Assembly (NCBI GenBank): GCA_963847675.1 | Contig: CAWKAP010000006.1 | Span: 124,001 to 188,000, forward strand | Direction: 5' to 3' | Source: JADJWR01 sp963847675 | GTDB taxonomy: Bacteria; Pseudomonadota; Gammaproteobacteria; Burkholderiales; Burkholderiaceae_F | DNA: 64,000 nucleotides | Shown here: piece by piece, positions 16,724 to 25,743 of the stretch | How positions within the stretch are numbered: position 1 is the first letter of the stretch | How the letters are laid out: every line of letters begins with the position of its first letter | Notes under the pieces: model-generated | Database searches by the model: none | Told to the model about the DNA's origin: nothing | The model's input: the letters and a program-made list of their open reading frames with translations, nothing else | Translations under genes and position numbers: made by a program

Positions 16724-18166
16724 ATGACGCGCCCAGTGACCAGCACCCCGAGCCAATCCGAAGGCGACGTCAACCTGTCGACGCGGCGCACGCGCTGGCA
16801 GGCCGAGCATCTCGACGCCGCCACGCGCGCCCTGCTCGACCGCGACAGCGCCGCCTTCCTGCACCAGTCGGTATCGACGCCGTGCCTGAACGCGATCCGC
16901 AGGGCCGAGGGCATCTGGATCGAGGACGTGGCGGGCCGGCGCTACATGGACTTCCACGGCAACAACGTGCACCACGTGGGCTACGCGCATCCGCACGTGA
17001 TCGCCGCGATCAGGAAGCAGCTCGACGAGTTGAGCTTCGCGCCGCGCCGCTACGCCAGCGAGGCGGCGGTGGAGCTGGCCGAGGCGCTCGGCGCGCGCTT
17101 CAGATCGCTCACCGGCACGGCCGGCAAGGTGCTGTTCACCACCGGCGGCAGCGACGCGGTCGAGGTCGCGATCAAGCTCGCCCGCGCCGCGACCGGCCGC
17201 TTCAAGACACTGAGCTTCTGGGACGCATTCCACGGCGCCGGGCTCGGCTCATCGAGCGTGGGCGGCGAAGCGCTGTTCCGCTCAGGTGCGGTCGGCCCGC
17301 TGCTGCCCGGCACCGAGCACGTCGCGCCGTTCGGCTGCTACCGCTGCGCCTACGGCCATCCGGTCGATGCCGACGGCCGACCCGATCTCGACCGCTGCCG
17401 CCTGGCCTGCGCGGCGATGGTGCGCTACGTGCTCGAACGCGAGGGCGACGTCGCGGCGGTGATCGCCGAGCCGGCGCGCGCCGTGCCCTTTATCCCGCCG
17501 CCCGGCTACTGGCAGGCGGTGCGCGATGCCTGCCACGCACACGGCACGCTGCTGGTGTTCGACGAGATCCCGACCGGGCTCGGCAAGACCGGCCGCTTCT
17601 TCGCCGCCGAGCACGACGGCGCGGCACCGGACATCGTCGTGCTCGGCAAGGCGCTCGGCGGCGGCGTGCTGCCGATCGCGGCGTGCATCGCGCGCAGCGG
17701 GCCGCTCGCAGGCGCGCCGGCCGGCAGGCTGCCGCCGACGCTCGATGTCGCCGGCGAGTACGCCTACGGCCACTACACGCACGAGAAGAACCCGGTCACG
17801 GCGCGCGCCGCACTGGCCACGCTCGAGGTGATCGAGCGCGAGGGCCTGGTCGAGAACGCCGCGCGCGTCGGCGACCATGCGCTGGCGCGGATGGAGGAGA
17901 TGAAACGCAGGCATCCGCTGATCGGCGACGTGCGCGGCCGCGGCTTCCTGCTCGGCATGGAACTGGTCAGCGACCGCGACGCGAAGACGCCGGCCGGCGA
18001 TGCCGCAGAGCGCGTGCTGTACCGCGCGCTGTCGCGCGGCCTCTCGTTCAAGACCACGATGGGCAACGTGCTGACGCTCACTCCGCCGCTCGTCACCACG
18101 CGCGAGCAGATGGACGACGCGCTCGACATCGTCGAGCAGTGCCTCGCCGAGGAAGCAAAGTCTTGA
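16724..18166 (+). CDS. Class III PLP enzyme resembling (R)-1-hydroxy-2-aminoethylphosphonate ammonia-lyase
   Basis: The 480-residue protein is a class III aminotransferase-fold enzyme: VLFTTGGSDAVEVAIKLAR contacts PLP phosphate, LLVFDEIPTGLGKTG holds the Asp under the pyridine, and VVLGKALGGGVLPIA has the Schiff-base Lys. The N-terminus (EGDVNLSTRRTRWQAEHLD, DFHGNNVHHVGYAHPH) resembles the PbfA subgroup, which removes ammonia from 1-hydroxy-2-aminoethylphosphonate to give phosphonoacetaldehyde. No other phosphonate gene is in the window, so the subgroup call rests on sequence memory alone. It overlaps the next gene by 3 bp. Confidence 0.65.
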   Translation: MTRPVTSTPSQSEGDVNLSTRRTRWQAEHLDAATRALLDRDSAAFLHQSVSTPCLNAIRRAEGIWIEDVAGRRYMDFHGNNVHHVGYAHPHVIAAIRKQLDELSFAPRRYASEAAVELAEALGARFRSLTGTAGKVLFTTGGSDAVEVAIKLARAATGRFKTLSFWDAFHGAGLGSSSVGGEALFRSGAVGPLLPGTEHVAPFGCYRCAYGHPVDADGRPDLDRCRLACAAMVRYVLEREGDVAAVIAEPARAVPFIPPPGYWQAVRDACHAHGTLLVFDEIPTGLGKTGRFFAAEHDGAAPDIVVLGKALGGGVLPIAACIARSGPLAGAPAGRLPPTLDVAGEYAYGHYTHEKNPVTARAALATLEVIEREGLVENAARVGDHALARMEEMKRRHPLIGDVRGRGFLLGMELVSDRDAKTPAGDAAERVLYRALSRGLSFKTTMGNVLTLTPPLVTTREQMDDALDIVEQCLAEEAKS

Positions 18167-19170
18167 AAGCCGTCCGCACGGACGCCGAACTCGAATGCCC
18201 GCGCATCGACGCCGGCCTGCGCGGGCGCGGCCTCGACCTGGTGCTGCTGCCCGACGGCGTTGCCGAAGACGAACTCGCGCGTGCAGTTGCCGGCGCTGAT
18301 CTGCTGCTGATGTGCTACACGCCCATCACCCGCCGCGTGATCGAAGGCGCCACCCGCCTGCGCGGCATCGTCAAGTACGGGGTCGGCATCGACGCCATCG
18401 ACATCGAGGCTGCCAAGGCGCGCCGCATCCCGGTCGTCAACGTGCCCGAGTACGCCGAGCGCACGGTGGCCGAAGGCGCGTTCACGCTGCTGCTGGCGCT
18501 GGCCAGGAAGCTCGCGCCGATGCACGAGGCGATGCGCCGCGACGGCTGGCTGTGGCCGAGCACGCCGTGGCTCGCTTCCGACATTGCCGGCAAGACCCTC
18601 GGGCTGGTCGGCGTGGGCCGCATCGGCCGCAGCATGGCGAAAATGGCGGCCGGCTTCCGGATGCGGGTGCTCGGCTTCGATCCCCACGTGGCCGCGGCCG
18701 AGATGCACGACGCCGGCGTGGACAAGCGCGACAGCCTGCACGAAATGCTCGCCGAATGCGATTTCGTCTCGATCCACTGCGTGCTGAACGACGTTACGCG
18801 CGGCCTGATCGGACGGCGCGAGTTCGAACGCATGAAGCGGGGGGCGATCCTGATCAACGTCTCGCGCGGGGCGCTCGTCGACGAAGCCGAGCTGCTGCGC
18901 GCGCTGCAGGACGGCCGGCTCGGCGGCGCCGGGCTCGACGTGTACGCGCAGGAGCCGCTCGCCCTGCGCGGCCACCCGTTGAGCGTGCTGTTCGGCATGG
19001 ACAACGTGATCCTGACGCCGCACCTGACCTTCTTCACCCGCGAGGCGATGCAGCGCCTGGAAGAGGAAACGCTGCAGCGCTGCGACGAACTGCTGGCAGG
19101 CGCTCCGGTGCTCGTCAAATCGCGCGACCCGCGGCTCACCTCGCAGCGGCACGGCGTGCGCTTCGGCTGA
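18163..19170 (+). CDS. D-isomer-specific 2-hydroxyacid dehydrogenase (NAD-binding)
   Basis: The 335-residue cytosolic oxidoreductase has the Rossmann motif GLVGVGRIGRSMA, the Arg of INVSRGALVDE, the Glu in YAQEPLALR and the catalytic His in LTPHLTFFT. The start is TTG 18163, inside the stop of the upstream PLP-enzyme gene and preceded by GAGGAAG at good distance, so the two are coupled. It should interconvert a 2-keto acid and a D-2-hydroxy acid. The coupling suggests that it acts on a product or precursor of the PLP enzyme, possibly in the same degradation route; this is inference. Confidence 0.85.
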   Translation: MKAVRTDAELECPRIDAGLRGRGLDLVLLPDGVAEDELARAVAGADLLLMCYTPITRRVIEGATRLRGIVKYGVGIDAIDIEAAKARRIPVVNVPEYAERTVAEGAFTLLLALARKLAPMHEAMRRDGWLWPSTPWLASDIAGKTLGLVGVGRIGRSMAKMAAGFRMRVLGFDPHVAAAEMHDAGVDKRDSLHEMLAECDFVSIHCVLNDVTRGLIGRREFERMKRGAILINVSRGALVDEAELLRALQDGRLGGAGLDVYAQEPLALRGHPLSVLFGMDNVILTPHLTFFTREAMQRLEEETLQRCDELLAGAPVLVKSRDPRLTSQRHGVRFG

Positions 19171-19224
19171 GCGTCGGCACACTTTGATCTGATTCACTAA
19201 CGCGGACCACTGACGGAGAACGGC

Positions 19225-19608
19225 ATGCTGCTCAGCGTCACGTCGATCTGCGCCGGCGCATCGGCCGGCGCCCTGCTGCGCTGGCTGCTCGGCACCTGGC
19301 TCAATCACCTGTGGCCGAGCATTCCGTTCGGCACGCTGGCGGCGAACCTGGTCGGCGGCTACCTGATCGGGCTGGCGTTCGCCTACTTCTCCGGGCTGCC
19401 GATGCTGTCGCCCGAGTGGCGCCTTTTCATCATCACCGGGTTCCTCGGCGGGCTGACCACGTTTTCCACGTTCTCGCTCGAGGTCGTCACTGCCGCGCAG
19501 CGCGGCGACCTGACCTCGGCCGCGGCGATCGTCTTCCTGCACCTGCTCGGCTCGCTCGCCTGCACGGTGCTCGGCATCGCCACGTTCAGCTGGGTCAGGG
19601 CCGGGTAG
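19225..19608 (+). CDS. crcB: Fluoride exporter CrcB/Fluc
   Basis: The 127-residue inner-membrane protein has four hydrophobic segments and the family hallmark FGTLAANLVGGYLIG plus TGFLGGLTTFSTFS, which hold the fluoride track and central sodium site of the antiparallel dimer. It exports fluoride ion. GGAGAA stands just before the ATG. The 50 bp upstream do not form the conserved fluoride (crcB) riboswitch. A DUF190 gene follows 9 bp later, a common pairing. Confidence 0.92.
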   Translation: MLLSVTSICAGASAGALLRWLLGTWLNHLWPSIPFGTLAANLVGGYLIGLAFAYFSGLPMLSPEWRLFIITGFLGGLTTFSTFSLEVVTAAQRGDLTSAAAIVFLHLLGSLACTVLGIATFSWVRAG

Positions 19609-19617
19609 GAGGCAACG

Positions 19618-19941
19618 ATGCACGGATACCAGATCACGTTCTTCACCCAGCAGGATCGCAGGCAGGACGGCCGCCCGCTCGCCGACTGGCTTGTCGAAAG
19701 CGCGCGCGGCCTCGGCGTGCACGGCGCCACCGCGCTGCTCGGCGCCGAAGGCTTCGGCGCCCACCGACGGATTCACTCGGCGCGCTTCTTCGAACTGGCC
19801 GACCAGCCCGTCGAAGTGACGATGATCGCGACCGTCGAGGAGGCCGAACGCCTGTTCGCGCATCTGCGCGAGCACGGCGTGCACGTGTTCTACGCCCGCA
19901 CCCCGGTCGAGTTCGGCACGATCGGCGAGGACGGCACGTAG
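19618..19941 (+). CDS. DUF190 family protein
   Basis: The 107-residue protein has a ferredoxin-like, PII-resembling fold typical of DUF190: GYQITFFTQQDRR, then GVHGATALLGAEGFGAHRRIHSA and a strand VEVTMIATVEEAERLF. It follows crcB by 9 bp with GGAGG upstream. DUF190 proteins commonly sit beside crcB and may regulate the channel, like PII proteins regulate AmtB, but no function is proven. It is cytosolic and has no catalytic motif. Confidence 0.85.
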   Translation: MHGYQITFFTQQDRRQDGRPLADWLVESARGLGVHGATALLGAEGFGAHRRIHSARFFELADQPVEVTMIATVEEAERLFAHLREHGVHVFYARTPVEFGTIGEDGT

Positions 19942-20087
19942 GCACGGCTTCAGGGGAGACCCTGCGGCCGTCCCTATTGAAAAGCGTCGCGCGGCGCGCG
20001 ACAGTAGCGAGCGGGCGAAGCCATCGGGCGTCCCGTCTGCCGCGAAACCCCGGCAGGCCCGCAGTGCAGGATCGACCGAAACCACAG

Positions 20088-22209
20088 ATGGAGTCCGCCG
20101 CGTCTCATCCCGCCGCCGCCAGCGCGGCCAGCGCAACCGCACAGGCTGTCGCGGCGGCGATCGAACGCCATGCGCACCGGCCCGGCGCGCTGCTGCCGTT
20201 GTTGCACGACGTGCAGCAACGGCTCGGCTACCTGCCCGAGGACTGCGTGGCGCCGATCGCCCGCGCGCTGAACCTGTCGCGCGCCGAGGTGCACGGCGTG
20301 ATCAGCTTCTATCACGACTTCCGCCGGGAACCGCCGGGCCAGCGCATCGTGCGCGTCTGCCAGGCCGAGGCGTGCCGCAGCCGCGGCGCCGAGGCGCTGA
20401 TGGCGCACGCCGAGCAGCGGCTCGGCTGCGAACCGCACGCGCGCAGCGTCGACGGCGGCTTCTCGCTCGAGCCGGTCTATTGCCTGGGCCAGTGCGCCAA
20501 CGCGCCAGCGGTGATGATCGACGGCAGCGTGCACGCGCGCGTGACGCCGCAGCGACTGGATGGACTGCTCGGGTTGGCGCGGCCCCCTCTCACCCGCCCC
20601 GCTCCCGCGAGCCGCGAGGGGTCGATCGAACGCGGCGGCATCGCGGTCTACGTGCCGTGCGACTCGACCGCCCTGGCGGTCGGCGCCGACGACGTCGCGG
20701 CGGAGATCGCGACGCAGGCGGCCGCGCGCGGCATCGCGTTCAACCTCGTGCGCAACGGCTCGCGCGGAGCGTTCTGGCTCGAGCCGCTGGTCGAGGTCGG
20801 CACCGCCTCCGGCCGCGTCGGCTATGGCCCGGTCTGCGTGCCGGACGTGGCGTCGCTGTTCGAGGCGGACTTTCTCGCCGGCGGTGCGCATCCGCTGCGG
20901 CTGGGCCGCGTCGATGAACTGCCCTGGCTCGGCTCGCAGCAGCGCCTCACCTTCGCCCGCATCGGCATCGTCGATCCGCAGTCGCTTGCCGATTACGAGG
21001 CGCACGAGGGCTACGTCGGCCTGCGGCGCGCGCTGGCGATGACGCCCGAAGCCGTCGTCGCCGAGGTGACCGACTCCGGGCTGCGCGGGCGCGGCGGCGC
21101 GGCGTTCCCGGCCGGCATCAAGTGGCAGACCGCCGCCCGCGCGCCGGGCGAGCGGAAGTACGTCGTGTGCAATGCCGACGAAGGCGACTCCGGCAGCTTC
21201 GCCGACCGGCTGCTGATGGAAAGCGACCCGTTTGCGGTGATCGAGGGCATGACCATCGCCGGCATCGCGGTCGGCGCGACGCAGGGCTACGTCTACGTGC
21301 GCAGCGAGTATCCGCACGCGGTCGCCGCGCTCGAAGGCGCGATCGCCACCGCACGTGCCGCGCAGCGGCTGGGCGCGGACGTCCTCGGCAGCGGCAAGGC
21401 GTTCGACGTCGAGGTGCGTGTGGGTGCCGGCGCCTATATCTGCGGCGAGGAAACCGCGCTGCTCGAGAGCCTCGAGGGCAGGCGCGGCGTGGTGCGCGCC
21501 AAGCCGCCGCTGCCGGCGATTGCCGGACTGTTCGGCCAGCCGACCGTCGTCAACAACGTGGTCACGCTGGCCACGGTGCCGGCCATCCTCGCCCGCGGCG
21601 CGGCGTTCCACCGCGACGTCGGCACGGGTCGCTCGCGCGGCACGTTGGCTGCGCAACTCGCCGGAAACGTCAGGCACGGCGGGCTGGTCGAGGTGCGCCT
21701 TCGGCATCACGCTGCGCGAACTGCTCACCAGGTACGGCGGCGGAACCGCGTCCGGCCGGCCGGTCCGCGCGGTCCAGGTGGGTGGGCCGCTCGGTGCCTA
21801 CGTGCCGGAGAGCGCATGGGACCTGCCGATGGACTACGAGGAATACGCGCGCCAGGGCGCGATGCTCGGCCACGGCAGCGTCGTCGTGCACGACGACACT
21901 TCGGACATGGCCGCGCTGGCCCGCTTCGCGATGGAGTTCTGCGCGCTCGAAAGCTGCGGCAAGTGCACGCCGTGCCGGATCGGTGCGGTGCGCGGCGTCG
22001 AGGTGATCGACCGGATCACCGAAGGCCGCGAGCGCCCGCGGCAGATCGAACTGCTGCGCGAGCTGTGCGACACGATGGTCCACGGCTCGCTGTGCGCGAT
22101 GGGCGGCATGGCGCCGTTTCCGGTGCTCTCCGCCCTGCAACACTACCCCGAGGACTTCGGCGTCGGCTCCGAGGGAGCACCCCATGGACAGCATCGAACT
22201 GCGGCGTAG
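20088..22209 (+). CDS. fdsG-fdsB: NAD-dependent formate dehydrogenase gamma and beta subunits, fused; one frameshift
   Basis: Residues 1-165 are FdsG (NuoE-like), with [2Fe-2S] ligands C91, C96, C132 and C136. A ~19-residue Pro/Arg-rich linker with no stop leads to FdsB (NuoF-like) from residue 185 (IAVYVPCD): NADH loop GLRGRGGAAFPAGIKW, FMN region GAGAYICGEETALLE, and [4Fe-4S] ligands in ESCGKCTPCR. Near 21697 one extra C shifts the frame; the second part reads on to TGA at 22209, overlapping fdsA by 26 bp. The subunits pass electrons from the molybdenum subunit to NAD+. The fusion may be real or the result of a lost stop; in related clusters they are separate genes. Confidence 0.85.
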
Positions 22210-25096
22210 CGGCGACGAGCCGCGCCTGATGCCGCACGGTCGCGACGACACCGACTACGGCACGCCGCCGCGTCACGGAGAGGCCGCGGTCGAGCTCACC
22301 ATCGACGGTCGTCGCGTTCGCGTGCCGGCCGGCACCTCGGTGATGCGCGCGGCGATCGAGGCCGGCGTCGACGTACCGAAACTGTGTGCCACCGATTCGC
22401 TCGAGGCGTTCGGTTCGTGCCGGCTGTGCCTGGTCGAGATCGAGGGCCGCAAGGGCTATCCGGCCTCGTGCACGACGCCGGTCGAGCCCGGCATGCGCGT
22501 GCGCACGCAAAGCGAGAAGCTGCAGCAGCTGCGGCGCAACGTGATGGAGCTGTACGTCTCCGATCACCCGCTCGACTGCCTGACCTGCCCCGCCAACGGC
22601 GACTGCGAACTGCAGGACATGGCCGGCGCGGTCGGCCTGCGCGAGGTGCGCTACGGCACCGCCGGCGAGAACCATCTGGCCGAGCCGAAGGACGAATCGA
22701 ACCCGTACTTCACTTTCGATGCGACCCGCTGCATCGTCTGCAGCCGCTGCGTGCGCGCCTGCGAGGAAACGCAGGGCACCTTCGCGCTGACGATTTCCGG
22801 CCGCGGCTTCGCCTCGCGCGTTGCCGCGGGGCAGTCACAGCCGTTCATGGATTCCGAGTGCGTCTCCTGCGGCGCCTGCGTGCAGGCCTGTCCCGACGGC
22901 CGCACTGCTGGAGAACAGCGTGATCGCGCTCGGCCAGCCCGGGCAAGGCGTGGTCACCACCTGCGCCTACTGCGGCGTCGGCTGCGCGTTCACGGCCGAG
23001 GTGAAGGGCGACCAGGTCGTGCGCATGGTGCCCCTGACAGGAACGGCCAGGCCAACGACGGCCACTCCTGCGTCAAGGGCCGCTTCGCCTGGGGCTACGC
23101 CACGCACAGGGACCGCGTGACCAAGCCGATGATCCGCGACCGCATCAGCGATCCGTGGCGCGAGGTCGGCTGGGACGAGGCGATCGGCTTCGCGGCCGGC
23201 CGGCTGCGCGCGATCCAGGCACGGCACGGCCGCGACGCGATCGGCGGCATCACCTCGAGCCGCTGCACCAACGAGGAAACCTACCTGGTGCAGAAGCTGG
23301 TGCGCGCGGCCTTCGGCAACAACAACGTCGACACCTGCGCCCGCGTGTGCCACTCGCCGACCGGCTACGGACTGAAGCAGACGCTCGGCGAGTCGGCCGG
23401 CACGCAGGCGTTCCGTTCGGTCGAGAAAGCCGACGTGATCGTGGTCATCGGCGCCAACCCGACCGAAGGCCACCCGGTGTTCGCTTCGCGGCTGAAGCGG
23501 CGGCTGCGCGAGGGCGCGCGGCTGATCGTGATCGACCCGCGGCGCATCGAACTGGTCGACGCGCCGCACGTGAAGGCCGATTTCCACCTGCAGCTGCAAC
23601 CCGGCAGCAACGTCGCCGTGCTCAACAGCCTGGCGCACGTGATCGTCACCGAGGGCCTGCTCGACGAAGCCTTCGTCGCCGGACGCTGCGAAGACAAGGC
23701 GTTCGCCCAGTGGCGCGACTTCGTCGCCCTGCCGGAGAACTCGCCGGAGGCGATGCAGCGGCACACAGGCGTGCCGGCGGATCTCGTGCGCGGCGCAGCG
23801 CGGCTCTACGCCACCGGCGGCAACGCGGCGATCTACTACGGGCTCGGCGTGACCGAGCACGCGCAGGGCTCCACCGCGGTGATGGCGATTGCCAATCTCG
23901 CCATGGCCACCGGCAACGTCGGCCGCGAGGGCGTCGGCGTCAACCCGCTGCGCGGCCAGAACAACGTGCAGGGCTCGTGCGACATGGGCTCGTTCCCGCA
24001 CGAATTGCCGGGCTACCGCCACGTTTCGGACGCCACCGTACGCGGCCTGTTCGAGTCCGCGTGGGGCGTGCAGCTCCTGCCGGAGCCCGGCCTGCGCATC
24101 CCCAACATGTTCGAGGCCGCGCTCGATGGCAGCTTCCGCGGCCTGTACTGCCAGGGCGAGGACCTGGTGCAGTCCGACCCGAACACGCAGCATGTCACCG
24201 CCGCGCTCGCCGCGATGGAGTGCGTGATCGTGCAGGACATCTTCGTCAACGAGACGGCGAAGTACGCGCACGTGTTCCTGCCCGGCGCGTCGTTCCTCGA
24301 GAAGGACGGCACCTTCACCAACGCCGAGCGGCGCATCTCGCGCGTGCGCAAGGTGATGGAGCCGCTTGCCGGTTACGCCGACTGGGAGGTCACCCAACTC
24401 CTCGCCGACGCGCTCGGCTACCCGATGCGCTACGGGCACCCGCGCGAGATCATGGCCGAGATCGCGGCATTGACGCCGACCTTCGCCGGAGTGACCTACG
24501 AGAAGCTCGACCGGCTCGGCAGCCTGCAATGGCCGTGCAACGAAGCGGCGCCGGACGGCACGCCGACCATGCACGTAGGCAGCTTCGTGCGCGGCAAGGG
24601 CAGGTTCTTCATCACCCGGTTCGTCGCCAGCGACGAGCGCAGCACGCGCCGGTTTCCGCTGCTGCTGACCACCGGCCGCGTGCTCACGCAGTACAACGTC
24701 GGCGCGCAGACGCGGCGCACCGAGAACCTGCGCTGGCACCACGAGGACCTGCTGGAGATCCATCCGCACGACGCCGAGGCACGCGGCATCCGCGACGGCG
24801 ACCGGGTCGGCATCGAAAGCCGCGCCGGCCGCACCGTGCTGCGCGCCACGGTGACCGACCGCGTCGCCGCCGGCGTCGTCTACACGACCTTCCACTTTCC
24901 CGAGTCCGGCGCCAACGTGGTCACCACCGACAGCTCCGACTGGGCCACCAACTGCCCGGAGTACAAGGTGACGGCAGTGGAGGTCACCAAGGTGTCGCAG
25001 CCGTCGGACTGGCAGCAGCGCTACCGGCGTTTCAGCGCCGAGCAGGAACGCCTTCTTGCAGGCCGCCGGCACGCCGGCGAAGCGCCGGCCGAGTAG
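22184..25096 (+). CDS. fdsA: NAD-dependent formate dehydrogenase alpha (molybdenum) subunit; two compensating indels
   Basis: The N-terminus is NuoG-like: a [2Fe-2S] domain (GSCRLCLVEIEG), a His-Cys cluster (DHPLDCLTCPANGDC), and two [4Fe-4S] motifs (CIVCSRCVRACEE, CVSCGACVQACP). A fifth cluster, CAYCGVGCAF, opens the molybdopterin catalytic domain, where C in ARVCHSPTGYG ligates Mo, so it is a cysteine rather than selenocysteine enzyme. One extra base at ~22893 and two at ~23034 cancel out, leaving about 45 codons out of frame. It oxidises formate to CO2. The adjoining fdsG-B and fdsD confirm the complex; the FdsC chaperone is not here. Confidence 0.9.
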   Translation: MDSIELRRSGDEPRLMPHGRDDTDYGTPPRHGEAAVELTIDGRRVRVPAGTSVMRAAIEAGVDVPKLCATDSLEAFGSCRLCLVEIEGRKGYPASCTTPVEPGMRVRTQSEKLQQLRRNVMELYVSDHPLDCLTCPANGDCELQDMAGAVGLREVRYGTAGENHLAEPKDESNPYFTFDATRCIVCSRCVRACEETQGTFALTISGRGFASRVAAGQSQPFMDSECVSCGACVQACPDGRTAGEQRDRARPARARRGHHLRLLRRRLRVHGRGEGRPGRAHGAPDRNGQANDGHSCVKGRFAWGYATHRDRVTKPMIRDRISDPWREVGWDEAIGFAAGRLRAIQARHGRDAIGGITSSRCTNEETYLVQKLVRAAFGNNNVDTCARVCHSPTGYGLKQTLGESAGTQAFRSVEKADVIVVIGANPTEGHPVFASRLKRRLREGARLIVIDPRRIELVDAPHVKADFHLQLQPGSNVAVLNSLAHVIVTEGLLDEAFVAGRCEDKAFAQWRDFVALPENSPEAMQRHTGVPADLVRGAARLYATGGNAAIYYGLGVTEHAQGSTAVMAIANLAMATGNVGREGVGVNPLRGQNNVQGSCDMGSFPHELPGYRHVSDATVRGLFESAWGVQLLPEPGLRIPNMFEAALDGSFRGLYCQGEDLVQSDPNTQHVTAALAAMECVIVQDIFVNETAKYAHVFLPGASFLEKDGTFTNAERRISRVRKVMEPLAGYADWEVTQLLADALGYPMRYGHPREIMAEIAALTPTFAGVTYEKLDRLGSLQWPCNEAAPDGTPTMHVGSFVRGKGRFFITRFVASDERSTRRFPLLLTTGRVLTQYNVGAQTRRTENLRWHHEDLLEIHPHDAEARGIRDGDRVGIESRAGRTVLRATVTDRVAAGVVYTTFHFPESGANVVTTDSSDWATNCPEYKVTAVEVTKVSQPSDWQQRYRRFSAEQERLLAGRRHAGEAPAE

Positions 25097-25100
25097 CCGG

Positions 25101-25337
25101 ATGGACATCGACAACCTCGTGCGCATGGCCAACCGCATCGGCGAGTTCTTCGCCGCCATGCCCGACGCGCAGGAGGCGCAGGACGGCATCGCCGGCCACC
25201 TGCAGCGCTTCTGGGACCCGCGCATGCGGCGCGAGATCGTCGCGCACGTGGAGCGCGGCGGCGAGGGACTGAGCGCCGTGGTCCGCGAGGCCATCGTCGC
25301 CCACCGCGAAAAGCTGGCACCGGCGGCCGGGCGCTGA
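25101..25337 (+). CDS. fdsD: Formate dehydrogenase delta subunit
   Basis: The 78-residue protein begins MDIDNLVRMANRIGEFF and has QDGIAGHLQRFWDPRMRREI, the signature of the FdsD family. It is a small subunit needed for assembly or stability of Fds complexes and has no cofactor of its own. The start ATG 25101 lies 4 bp after the fdsA stop. It closes the fds operon. Confidence 0.9.
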   Translation: MDIDNLVRMANRIGEFFAAMPDAQEAQDGIAGHLQRFWDPRMRREIVAHVERGGEGLSAVVREAIVAHREKLAPAAGR

Positions 25338-25404
25338 GCGCGACGTGTCCGCACCCAGGCGGCGAAGATAGACTGCACCCTCACCCAGCGAGGAGAGCAT
25401 TGCC

Positions 25405-25710
25405 ATGAAGATCCGCGCAGCAGCCTGTGTCGCCCTCTTGATCCCTCTCGCATCGGCCGCGGCGCCGGACCCTGCGGAGGGAGGCAGGCTCGTGCAGGCC
25501 AACAAGTGCGAGGTCTGCCACCAGAACAAGTTCCCCGGCCCGGTGGGCACCATCTACCTGCGCAAGGATCGCAAGGTCACGAGCTGGGCCAAGCTCAAGT
25601 CGCAGGTGGCCATGTGCAATACCATGCTCAAGAGCGGGCTCTTCCCGGAAGACGAAGAACACATCGCCGCGTTCCTGAACCAGACCTACTACAAGCTGCC
25701 CATGAAGTAA
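25405..25710 (+). CDS. Small periplasmic monohaem cytochrome c
   Basis: The 101-residue precursor has a signal peptide (MKIRAAACVALLIPLASA) and one haem motif CEVCH near residue 35, then KLPMK at the C-terminus. The spacing and small size differ from class I cytochrome c, and no clear distal Met motif is seen before the C-terminal LPMK. AGGAGAG stands 8 bp before the ATG. It lies 33 bp upstream of the D-lactate dehydrogenase gene, so I infer it accepts electrons from that enzyme. Confidence 0.78.
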   Translation: MKIRAAACVALLIPLASAAAPDPAEGGRLVQANKCEVCHQNKFPGPVGTIYLRKDRKVTSWAKLKSQVAMCNTMLKSGLFPEDEEHIAAFLNQTYYKLPMK

Positions 25711-25743
25711 CGGGCGGCACTCGCACGATCAACGGAGAAACCC

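Noticed and set aside
19171..19224. Fluoride riboswitch before crcB
   Set aside because: The 54-bp gap is too short and lacks the conserved crcB-motif stems.
22184..25096. Selenocysteine (in-frame TGA) in the formate dehydrogenase
   Set aside because: The Mo-ligand position encodes Cys (ARVCHSPTG), and there is no in-frame TGA at that place.
20088..25337. NADH dehydrogenase (nuoEFG) instead of formate dehydrogenase
   Set aside because: No other nuo genes follow, the alpha subunit has the formate dehydrogenase active-site Cys region, and an fdsD gene closes the operon.
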